A stretch of 5,328 nt of DNA, from assembly GCA_007119395.1 (NCBI GenBank), contig SKPS01000049.1, positions 1 to 5,328 on the forward strand, in the 5' to 3' direction. This DNA comes from Lentimicrobiaceae bacterium (lineage in GTDB: Bacteria; Bacteroidota; Bacteroidia; Bacteroidales; SKPS01). Numbering within the stretch: the first letter of the stretch is position 1; each line of letters opens with the position of its first letter. A program made the position numbers and the translations under genes. Shown piece by piece: positions 1 through 5,328 of the stretch. The notes below the pieces were generated by a model. The model made no database searches. It saw only the letters and a program-made list of their open reading frames with translations, and was not told the origin of the DNA.

Positions 1-865
1 CAATCCTTTTCAGGTAAGCACCATATTCGCTTTTTCCATGCCGGGTAGCCAATTCATCTACCATTGTTTGATCGATAAATCCCTGACGGTAGGCGATCTC
101 TTCGATACAAGCAATTTTCAAGCTTGTTCTTTTTTCAATTACCTTGACAAACTCTGTGGCTTCAGTTAACGCTTCATGGGTACCGGTGTCAAGCCATGCA
201 AACCCACGTCCCATCACCTGTAACTTCAACTGCTCACGTTCCAGATATTCCTGGTTCACAGAGGTGATCTCCAGCTCTCCCCGCCATGAGGGTTTTACCC
301 CTTTGGCAACCTTAATCACATCGTTGGGGTAATAATAGAGCCCCACCACAGCATAGTTGCTTTTTGGATCTTTCGGCTTCTCCTCTATTGAAAGCACAGT
401 CCCCTCTTCATCCACTTCTGCCACACCATATCTTTCAGGGTCATCTACATAGTAGCCAAAAACCACTGCTTTCCGATGGTTGGCCACCATCTCTACACTG
501 TCGTAGAGCATGCGTTGCAAACCGGCACCATAAAAAATATTGTCGCCCAACACAAGGCACACATCATCGTCGCCAATAAACGATTCACCAATGATAAAAG
601 CCTGCGCCAATCCATCAGGAGAGGGCTGTTCTGCATATTGCAGATCCAGGCCCAACATACTGCCATCGCCCAACAGGTTTTTAAAACTGGGCAGATCAGT
701 AGGAGTGCTGATGATGAGGATCTCCCGGATTCCAGACAACATCAATACCGACAGCGGATAATAGATCATGGGTTTATCATACACAGGCAATAGTTGCTTT
801 GAAACAACGCGGGTCACCGGAAACAAACGAGTACCGGCTCCGCCGGCTAAAATAATTCCTTTCAT
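1..865 (-). CDS. rfbA: Glucose-1-phosphate thymidylyltransferase RfbA/RmlA (3' end cut by window)
   Basis: An open frame of 288 codons runs from the ATG at 865 to the left edge without a stop; the family is about 290-295 residues, so only a few C-terminal codons are missing. It makes dTDP-glucose and pyrophosphate from dTTP and glucose-1-phosphate, the first step to dTDP-L-rhamnose and other dTDP-sugars. The nucleotide-binding loop GGAGTRLFP is at 8-16 and SKQLLP at 22-27. PSPDGLAQA at 81-89 lies in the substrate site. LGDNIFYG (106-113) carries the metal-binding D108. RYGVAE (145-150), EEKP (161-164) and FAWLDTGTH (222-230, with D226) complete the family pattern. All expected residues are present. 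The start is one base past the epimerase TGA, so it is in the same operon. The rest of the rhamnose pathway (rfbB, rfbC, rfbD) would be expected to the left but is not seen. No helical or membrane targeting is evident; it is a soluble cytoplasmic enzyme. Confidence 0.97.
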   Translation of the reverse strand, partial: MKGIILAGGAGTRLFPVTRVVSKQLLPVYDKPMIYYPLSVLMLSGIREILIISTPTDLPSFKNLLGDGSMLGLDLQYAEQPSPDGLAQAFIIGESFIGDDDVCLVLGDNIFYGAGLQRMLYDSVEMVANHRKAVVFGYYVDDPERYGVAEVDEEGTVLSIEEKPKDPKSNYAVVGLYYYPNDVIKVAKGVKPSWRGELEITSVNQEYLEREQLKLQVMGRGFAWLDTGTHEALTEATEFVKVIEKRTSLKIACIEEIAYRQGFIDQTMVDELATRHGKSEYGAYLKRI

Positions 866-866
866 A

Positions 867-1934
867 TCAGTTGTTTTTTATAATTCTGTAATACTCCAGA
901 TACCAATCAACAAATTGGGAGATCCCTGAGTAAATATCGGTTTTGGGGAGGTATCCCGTATCCCTGGTAAGTTCGCTGATATCTGAATAAGTATGTGGGA
1001 CATCACCCGGTTGAATAGGCAAAAGGTTCACCGTTGCTTTCTTGTTGAGTTTCTCTTCTATGGCCTTAATAAAACTCATCAGGTTAACCGGCGAGTTGTT
1101 GCCGATATTATAGATTTTATATGGTGCAGATGATGTTGCCGGGTTTACCTCTTTATCGTCCCAGGCAGGATCAGGCAAAGGGGGTTTGGGTATCACCCTG
1201 CAAATTCCTTCGATGATATCATCAATGTAGGTGAAGTCTCTCCACATCTCTCCGTGGTTATAAACATCGATGGGTCGATCTTCCAGAATGGCTTTGGCAA
1301 AGAGGAACAGGGCCATGTCGGGGCGCCCCCATGGACCATACACAGTAAAGAAGCGTAATCCTGTTGTGGGCAAACCAAACAGGTGGCTGTATGTGTGTGC
1401 AAACAGCTCGTTGCTTTTTTTCGTGGCCGCATATATACTGATGGGGTGAGCAATACCTTGGTTTACAGAGAGAGGAAGGGTGCCATTCAATCCATAAACA
1501 CTCGAGCTGCTGGCATAGACCAAGTGTCTGGGGGGGTACTTTCTGCAACATTCGGTCAGGTGCATAAACCCTGTGATATTGCTATTAATGTATGCATTGG
1601 GGTTTTCAAGACTGTACCGAACTCCGGCTTGAGCGGCCAGATGCACCACAGTACCAAAACCACCCTTACGGAACAGATCCTCCATTGCCCCCTGATCCTC
1701 CAGGCATATTTTATAGAATGAAAACCCCGGATAAACGGAAGAGGTTAATCGCTGACCCTCAGCAGAGGTATCCACGTCAATTCCCAGACATGCGAGACGA
1801 TCCCTTTTGATCGAAGGATCATAGTAGTTGTTCAGGTTGTCAATACCCGTAACAGAAAAGCCCTCCTTCAATAAACGGGAGGCCAAATGAAACCCTATAA
1901 ACCCTGCTGCCCCTGTAATGAGTATTCCGGCCAT
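867..1934 (-). CDS. UDP-glucuronate 4-epimerase (GAE/LpsL/CapI type)
   Basis: A complete 355-residue extended short-chain dehydrogenase that interconverts UDP-glucuronate and UDP-galacturonate in the cytoplasm with tightly bound NAD. The nucleotide-binding motif GAAGFIG is at 8-14, followed by IDNLNNYYDP at 31-40, typical of this subgroup. HLAAQAGVRYSLENP (98-112) and YASSSSVYG (140-148) follow. The catalytic pair is Y168 and K172 in YAATK, with a serine of the 142-145 run as the third residue. RFFTVYGPWGRPDMALF (194-210) and RDFTYIDDI (232-240) are near-diagnostic for UDP-GlcA 4-epimerases as opposed to GalE, TviC or WbpP. Its length is normal. The gene starts after the 301-base gap and its TGA is followed by a single base and then the rfbA ATG, so translation of the two is probably coupled. 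The UDP-glucose dehydrogenase needed to supply UDP-GlcA is not visible in the window. Names in use include lpsL and capI; none is assigned here. Confidence 0.93.
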   Translation of the reverse strand: MAGILITGAAGFIGFHLASRLLKEGFSVTGIDNLNNYYDPSIKRDRLACLGIDVDTSAEGQRLTSSVYPGFSFYKICLEDQGAMEDLFRKGGFGTVVHLAAQAGVRYSLENPNAYINSNITGFMHLTECCRKYPPRHLVYASSSSVYGLNGTLPLSVNQGIAHPISIYAATKKSNELFAHTYSHLFGLPTTGLRFFTVYGPWGRPDMALFLFAKAILEDRPIDVYNHGEMWRDFTYIDDIIEGICRVIPKPPLPDPAWDDKEVNPATSSAPYKIYNIGNNSPVNLMSFIKAIEEKLNKKATVNLLPIQPGDVPHTYSDISELTRDTGYLPKTDIYSGISQFVDWYLEYYRIIKNN

Positions 1935-2018
1935 ACAGTTTGATTAAAAACACCACAACGGGTACAGAAGTACTCCCCACCGTTTCACAAGCACACTCTT
2001 TATAACGCAGAACAACTT

Positions 2019-2062
2019 GCTACAGAGAGGCTACAGCCTGGTTACACCGCTGTGACCATTCC
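2019..2062. repeat. Four imperfect 11-base direct repeats
   Basis: On the plus strand four consecutive 11-base units start at 2019, 2030, 2041 and 2052: gctacagagag, gctacagcctg, gttacaccgct, gtgaccattcc. The first seven bases are identical in units 1 and 2. Unit 3 keeps G-TACA, and unit 4 keeps only GT-AC. The period is close to one helical turn. Superimposed on it are GGCTACAGCC (2029-2038) and a dyad GGTTACA/TGTGACC with one mismatch (2040-2046 and 2051-2057). The array ends about 85 bases upstream of the epimerase start. It could be a regulator-binding site; no regulator is identified and the match may be chance. Confidence 0.4.
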
Positions 2063-2090
2063 ATTTAAATATTGATGATTAAAAGTAGAT

Positions 2091-2135
2091 AAAAAAAACG
2101 AAACAGTGATCACTGGTGGATAAAATAATCACCAG
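2091..2135 (-). terminator. Candidate terminator or attenuator: overlapping hairpins followed by a T-run
   Basis: Read on the minus strand, CTGGT GAT, loop TATTTT, ATC C ACCAG (2135-2113) forms eight pairs with one bulged C; an alternative is a 6-pair CTGGTG/CACCAG stem. It overlaps a perfect 12-base palindrome CAGTGATCACTG (2115-2104), which is followed at once by TTTCG and eight T (2098-2091). The two hairpins share bases 2113-2115 and cannot form fully together. The palindrome next to the T-run has only a 4-pair stem as RNA, so a strong classical terminator is doubtful. The position, about 100 bases after the upxY-like stop, would suit a partial terminator or attenuator. No folding energy was computed. 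Confidence 0.35.
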
Positions 2136-2235
2136 GTCCTTGTGAACAATTCTTCCCAACAGAGCCTGAGGTGTTGTTAATGGCAGCCTCGATATGACAG
2201 CACACCCTGTCGGCACGCTGATCCGTTGCAGGTTA

Positions 2236-2748
2236 TTATGATGGTTGATCCAGCTTAATGATGTTGTTTGCATTGACAGTTACCAACACAGAGGAGTCAA
2301 AGTGGTCGATTTCCAACATCAGGCGATATTTCCCCTTAAACTGAACCAGCATTCCTTTCATTCCTTTCAAGACACCACTTTTCACCATCACCATCTCACC
2401 ACACTCGAACGACTCTGTTGTCACCGTTACTTCAGTTCCTGATGCAATGATTTTTTTCAGGTCAAGAATTTGTTCCTCCGGGATAGGTGCTGGTTCACCA
2501 CCAAAGCGCACAACTTTTACCACACCATCTGTTTGCAAGATGCTATACAGTTGTTCTGGATTTGTATGCACAAAAATGTAGGATTTAATCAGTGGCTCCC
2601 ATATCCACTTCTTGCGGTCACTCCACAGCTTGAGTGTCTTCACCAGAGGGAGGAAACATTCATGGTGAAACTCCTCAAGACGTTGGGCTACTTTTTTTTC
2701 CGACCTTGATTTCAGATAGAATGCGAACCACAATTTGCCGCTTTGCAT
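2236..2748 (-). CDS. upxY: UpxY-family NusG-like transcription antiterminator
   Basis: A complete 170-residue NusG paralogue. The NGN domain spans about residues 5-100: it starts WFAFYLKSRSEKKVAQRL, has CFLPL near 31-35, and has the NusG-like WEPLIKSYIFV at 50-60, corresponding to the PLFPGYVFV region of NusG. A KOW-like segment runs from about 116 to 145 (GEMVMVKSGVLKGMKGMLVQ). Such proteins ride RNA polymerase and prevent premature termination in their own long polysaccharide operon; in Bacteroides fragilis the family member UpxY is usually the first gene and is paired with the inhibitor UpxZ. Here it sits after at least three sugar genes, 25 bases past the dehydrogenase stop, and no upxZ-like gene follows within the window. 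Translation ends at tandem stops (TAA TAA). The first ATG gives a start that fits the NGN domain. The family call is firm; which operon it acts on is inference. Confidence 0.88.
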   Translation of the reverse strand: MQSGKLWFAFYLKSRSEKKVAQRLEEFHHECFLPLVKTLKLWSDRKKWIWEPLIKSYIFVHTNPEQLYSILQTDGVVKVVRFGGEPAPIPEEQILDLKKIIASGTEVTVTTESFECGEMVMVKSGVLKGMKGMLVQFKGKYRLMLEIDHFDSSVLVTVNANNIIKLDQPS

Positions 2749-2773
2749 GAGGGTCGGGGTTTTAAATTGCCAA

Positions 2774-4069
2774 TCAAAGACTCCAGTAAATCAGCTTACT
2801 GATGTTGTTTTTGTAGAGGCCTTTGATATCAACCAGTATTCCCTTTTCAGGCATCAGTTGTTGAAACCAGGCTTCGTCTAGGTGTTGGTACTCTTTATGG
2901 GCCACCGCCACCACAATGGCGTCGTAGTTGCTTCCGGGTGCCTTGCTCAGGGTGATATTATACTCTTCGAGCATTTCAACTGCACTTGCATGCGGGTCCA
3001 CAATGTCAACCTGCACCCCATAGGTACCCAGCTCATTATACACATCCACCACTTTCGAATTTCTGATGTCTGCTACATCCTCCTTGAAAGTGGCACCCAT
3101 AATCAGCACTCGAGAGTTTTGCACCGGCTTGCCGGCAGCAATGATTTTTTTAACTGTCTGCTTAGCCACATAAAAGCCCATAGAGTCATTGACGAATCTG
3201 CCAGAATTGATGATTTGCGGATGATAACGTAGCTTTTTCGCTTTGTATGACAGATAGTATGGATCTACCCCTATGCAGTGCCCTCCGACCAGGCCCGGAT
3301 AGAATTTCAGGAAATTCCATTTCGTTCCAGCTGCTTCAAGCACATCGTAAGTATTGATACCCATTCTGTTAAAGATGATCGACAGCTCATTCATCAACCC
3401 GATGTTTACATCACGCTGGGTGTTTTCAATGATCTTTGCTGCTTCCGCCACTTTGATAGAGGCTGCACGGTGTACACCCGCTTCGATCACCATCTCATAC
3501 ACCTTGGCAATCTGTTCTAAAGAGACCTCATCACATCCCGAAACCACTTTCACTACACTGGTGAGGGTATTGACTTTGTCACCGGGATTGATCCGCTCAG
3601 GAGAATACCCCACTTTAAAATCAGTAGAAAAGGTTAACCCACTGTGCTGTTCCAACACAGGAATACACTCTTCTTCTGTTGCTCCGGGGTATACCGTTGA
3701 TTCGTATATAACATAATCACCCTTCTTAAGAATGCTTCCAACCATCTCTGATGCTTTGATCAAGGGTGTGAGATCGGGCATGTTCGTATCATCAATGGGC
3801 GTGGGTACAGCAATGATGTGAAATGACGCCCCCGACAAAACTGCCGGATCTGAGCTGAACTCAATATCACAGCCATCAAAAGCCTCATCAGGAAGCTCTT
3901 TGCTGGGGTCCACTCCTTGTTTCATCATCTCAACACGCTCCTCCTTGATATCAAAGCCTATCACTCCGATTCGGCGCGCAAACTCCAGCGCAATGGGCAA
4001 TCCAACGTAACCCAGTCCAACCACCGATATCTTCGTCTCCTTCTTAATCAACCTGTTGTATATCTCCAT
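2774..4069 (-). CDS. tviB: TviB/WbpO-type UDP-N-acetylhexosamine 6-dehydrogenase
   Basis: A complete 431-residue member of the UDP-glucose/GDP-mannose dehydrogenase family, which performs two-step NAD+ oxidation of a sugar C6-OH to a carboxylate. The N-terminal NAD-binding fold has VVGLGYVGLP at 16-25. The central domain has AKIIENTQRDVNI at 211-223, including the conserved lysine K212 and asparagine N216. The catalytic cysteine is C265 in GGHCIGVDPYYL (262-273). The C-terminal UDP-binding domain has MGATFKED (324-331) followed by DIRNSK (334-339). The stretch GTKWNF...PGLVGGHCIGVDPYYL is the form I associate with TviB (UDP-GlcNAc) and WbpO (UDP-GalNAc) rather than UDP-glucose dehydrogenases. 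Because wbpB and wbpD homologues lie just upstream, it most likely supplies UDP-GlcNAcA for that pathway, the job done by WbpA in Pseudomonas. Sequence alone does not separate GlcNAc from GalNAc as substrate. It begins 20 bases after wbpB and ends 25 bases before the upxY-like start. No active-site residue looks missing. Confidence 0.93.
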   Translation of the reverse strand: MEIYNRLIKKETKISVVGLGYVGLPIALEFARRIGVIGFDIKEERVEMMKQGVDPSKELPDEAFDGCDIEFSSDPAVLSGASFHIIAVPTPIDDTNMPDLTPLIKASEMVGSILKKGDYVIYESTVYPGATEEECIPVLEQHSGLTFSTDFKVGYSPERINPGDKVNTLTSVVKVVSGCDEVSLEQIAKVYEMVIEAGVHRAASIKVAEAAKIIENTQRDVNIGLMNELSIIFNRMGINTYDVLEAAGTKWNFLKFYPGLVGGHCIGVDPYYLSYKAKKLRYHPQIINSGRFVNDSMGFYVAKQTVKKIIAAGKPVQNSRVLIMGATFKEDVADIRNSKVVDVYNELGTYGVQVDIVDPHASAVEMLEEYNITLSKAPGSNYDAIVVAVAHKEYQHLDEAWFQQLMPEKGILVDIKGLYKNNISKLIYWSL

Positions 4070-4089
4070 AATACGAAAAGTAACTTTTG

Positions 4090-5127
4090 TTATTTCAAAT
4101 GCTCCGGTTTGGCATCATAAATCCTCTCTATGATCTCGACCACTTTCAATCCCTCCAGGGCATTGGTTGTGATACTGGTTCTTCCCTTCACGGTATTCAC
4201 TACATTCTCAATCACAAAATGGTGATTGGCGGCAGAACCTTTATATTGCCCATAATCATTGGCAGGACAGGCTGGTGCCAGCTCAGGCATCTCATAGCCA
4301 TCAATATGGCAATGCTCAACCTCATTCATGTACTGGCCACCCAGCTTCACACTCCCTTTCTCACCAATAATGGTGATGCTGCTCTCCAGGTTTTTATCCC
4401 ATACAGAGGTGCTGTAGTTGAGGGAACCCATGCCTCCGTTAACAAACTTGAAAGAGACGATGCCCGAGTCTTCAAAATCAATGGTGTTCTCATGATTGAA
4501 GTTGTTGAACAACGCGTGGATGTCACTGATATCTCCAAACAGCCAGTACATGATGTCAATAAAGTGAGAAAACTGAGTAAAAAGCGTTCCTCCGTCGAGC
4601 TCGCGTGTCCCTTTCCAGCCACCTTCTTTGTAATAGCGATTGTCACGGTTCCAGTAGCAGTTGAGTTGAACCATAAACACCTGCCCCAGCACGCCTGTCT
4701 CGATCACCTCTTTAATCCATTGCGAGGGGGGGCTGTACCTGTTTTGCATCACCGTGAATACATACCTTGAAACCTGAAGTGACTTAAAGATCACTTTCTC
4801 AGCATCCCCCTTTGAGAGCGCCAGGGGTTTTTCGCACACAAGGTGTTTGCGGGCTTCAAGAGCCATAAGCGAATGTTCTGTGTGCAAACCATTGGGAGTG
4901 CAAATACAAACGACATCGATATTGTCTGCCTCCTTTTCCAAGAGGGTAGCCATATCGCTGTAGAATGGCACATCATACGGTTCTAGCTGCAACTCTTCCT
5001 TGGGCTTGATATCACACAAAGCCGTGAGGCTGGCTTCCGGATTGCGCTCAATCATTTCCGCATGGCGCTTCCCGATATGCCCGCATCCCACCACAGCAAA
5101 TCTAACGGTATCCTCTATTAACATCAT
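4090..5127 (-). CDS. wbpB: WbpB-type UDP-GlcNAcA 3-dehydrogenase (Gfo/Idh/MocA family)
   Basis: A complete 345-residue NAD(P)-dependent oxidoreductase. The N-terminal Rossmann fold has GCGHIGKRH at residues 14-22. The family EKP motif is at 99-101, with K100 the expected catalytic lysine. The C-terminal Gfo/Idh domain contains GGWKGTRELDGGTLFTQFSH at 169-188; H188 matches the catalytic histidine position. The GWKGT...GG segment is typical of WbpB/WlbA enzymes, which oxidise C3 of UDP-N-acetylglucosaminuronate to the 3-keto sugar, with the NADH recycled through alpha-ketoglutarate. The length is in the normal family range. Two tandem ATGs (5127 and 5124) could both serve as start; the first is used here. 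The gene lies three bases after the WbpD-type stop and 20 bases before the dehydrogenase start, so it is in the same operon. The aminotransferase that should follow this reaction (WbpE-type) is not in the window. The family is certain; the exact substrate is inferred from motif and context. Confidence 0.9.
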   Translation of the reverse strand: MMLIEDTVRFAVVGCGHIGKRHAEMIERNPEASLTALCDIKPKEELQLEPYDVPFYSDMATLLEKEADNIDVVCICTPNGLHTEHSLMALEARKHLVCEKPLALSKGDAEKVIFKSLQVSRYVFTVMQNRYSPPSQWIKEVIETGVLGQVFMVQLNCYWNRDNRYYKEGGWKGTRELDGGTLFTQFSHFIDIMYWLFGDISDIHALFNNFNHENTIDFEDSGIVSFKFVNGGMGSLNYSTSVWDKNLESSITIIGEKGSVKLGGQYMNEVEHCHIDGYEMPELAPACPANDYGQYKGSAANHHFVIENVVNTVKGRTSITTNALEGLKVVEIIERIYDAKPEHLK

Positions 5128-5130
5128 TGT

Positions 5131-5328
5131 TTATGAGCTCTTTTTTACCTGATCATTGACCAGGATGTATTTCTCCTTGCTTTCGGGGCATATTGCCACA
5201 CCCTTGTCATCGAATTTAAGCTGATGACCGTATTCGCTCATCCAACCTATCTGATAGGCAGGATTGCCAGCTACCAATGCGTAGGGGGCAACACTCTTCA
5301 GCACCACAGCTCCGGCACCAATAAAGGC
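5131..5328 (-). CDS. wbpD: WbpD-type UDP-GlcNAc3NA N-acetyltransferase, C-terminal fragment
   Basis: Only the last 65 codons and a TAA stop are visible; the 5' part lies beyond the right edge. The fragment opens in a left-handed beta-helix (hexapeptide) repeat, AFIGAGAVVLKSV, followed by YALVAGNPA, the usual exit from the helix in hexapeptide acetyltransferases. GWMSEYGH and a tail containing VAICPES follow; this combination is the WbpD signature as I remember it. WbpD enzymes (around 190 residues) acetylate the 3-amino group of UDP-2-acetamido-3-amino-2,3-dideoxy-glucuronate using acetyl-CoA in the cytoplasm, giving UDP-GlcNAc3NAcA. The stop is three bases before the ATG of the WbpB-type gene, so the two are almost certainly co-transcribed, and that neighbour supports the assignment. 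The catalytic and acetyl-CoA-binding residues upstream cannot be inspected. The alternative is a related sugar O- or N-acetyltransferase, but the tail and the context make that less likely. Confidence 0.9.
   Translation of the reverse strand, partial: AFIGAGAVVLKSVAPYALVAGNPAYQIGWMSEYGHQLKFDDKGVAICPESKEKYILVNDQVKKSS

Larger units (their letters stand above)
1935..2235. other. 301-base intergenic region with no credible gene
   Basis: This is the only sizeable gap in an otherwise tightly packed cluster. No reading frame on either strand looks like a protein. It holds three kinds of structure: overlapping hairpins beside a run of eight T (minus strand) at 2091-2135; a set of 11-base imperfect direct repeats at 2019-2062; and a small dyad at 1960-1976 (GGGTAC, AGAA, GTAC with one bulged T, then CC) about 25 bases before the epimerase ATG. 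I found no convincing Bacteroidetes promoter of the TTTG / TAnnTTTG type on the minus strand here, so a promoter is possible but not shown. The base before the epimerase start is A/T-rich and lacks a Shine-Dalgarno motif. Confidence 0.7.

Noticed and set aside
144..793. Several plus-strand frames of 62 to 105 codons at the left end
   Set aside because: All are antisense to rfbA, whose uninterrupted 288-codon frame carries every family motif.
1383..1721. A 112-codon plus-strand frame within the epimerase gene
   Set aside because: Shadow of a strongly matching gene on the opposite strand; no protein features.
2079..2273. A 64-codon minus-strand frame overlapping the end of the upxY-like gene and running into the gap
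   Set aside because: No recognisable motif, starts inside the upxY-like coding sequence, and its tail is translated from the T-run and hairpin region; it looks like chance.
2784..2801. Inverted repeat CAGTAA/TTACTG at the end of the dehydrogenase gene as a terminator before upxY
   Set aside because: The stem is only six pairs, lies inside the coding sequence, and no T-run follows it on the minus strand.
4087..4770. A 227-codon plus-strand open frame opposite the wbpB-type gene
   Set aside because: It is antisense to a gene with clear family motifs, has no recognisable domain, and its length is explained by the codon pattern of the real gene on the other strand.
1..5328. CRISPR arrays, tRNA or rRNA genes, insertion sequences or transposase remnants
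   Set aside because: No repeat-spacer pattern, RNA gene signature, terminal inverted repeats or transposase-like reading frame was seen on either strand.

Overview
The window is part of a polysaccharide biosynthesis locus (capsule, O-antigen or exopolysaccharide). Every convincing gene lies on the minus strand, so transcription runs from high to low coordinates. The organism is most likely a member of the Bacteroidetes, probably Bacteroidales. The best clue is a NusG paralogue of the UpxY type, the antiterminator family typical of Bacteroidales polysaccharide loci. Starts preceded by A/T-rich sequence without a clear Shine-Dalgarno motif, and the closest remembered relatives of the enzymes, agree with this. 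Genus cannot be told from the sequence alone.

In transcription order: (1) the C-terminal end of a WbpD-type nucleotide-sugar N-acetyltransferase, cut by the right edge (5131-5328); (2) a complete WbpB-type Gfo/Idh/MocA oxidoreductase (4090-5127); (3) a complete TviB/WbpO-type UDP-HexNAc 6-dehydrogenase (2774-4069); (4) a complete UpxY/NusG-like antiterminator (2236-2748); (5) a 301-base gap with no credible gene but with overlapping hairpins, an 8-base T-run and a set of 11-base direct repeats (1935-2235); (6) a complete UDP-glucuronate 4-epimerase (867-1934); (7) RfbA, glucose-1-phosphate thymidylyltransferase, with its last few codons cut by the left edge (1-865).

Genes 1-3 fit one pathway: UDP-GlcNAc is oxidised at C6, then at C3, and after an amination by an enzyme not in the window (WbpE-like) it is N-acetylated to UDP-GlcNAc3NAcA, a precursor of diacetamido-uronic acids. 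The epimerase interconverts UDP-GlcA and UDP-GalA. RfbA makes dTDP-glucose, the entry to dTDP-rhamnose and related deoxysugars. The glycan therefore probably contains acidic sugars plus a dTDP-derived sugar. No glycosyltransferase, flippase or polymerase lies in the window.

The enzymes are ordinary members of known families. The less ordinary points are the mid-cluster position of the UpxY-like gene and the structured gap right after it, which could mark an internal regulatory junction. I see no evidence for a wholly new system.
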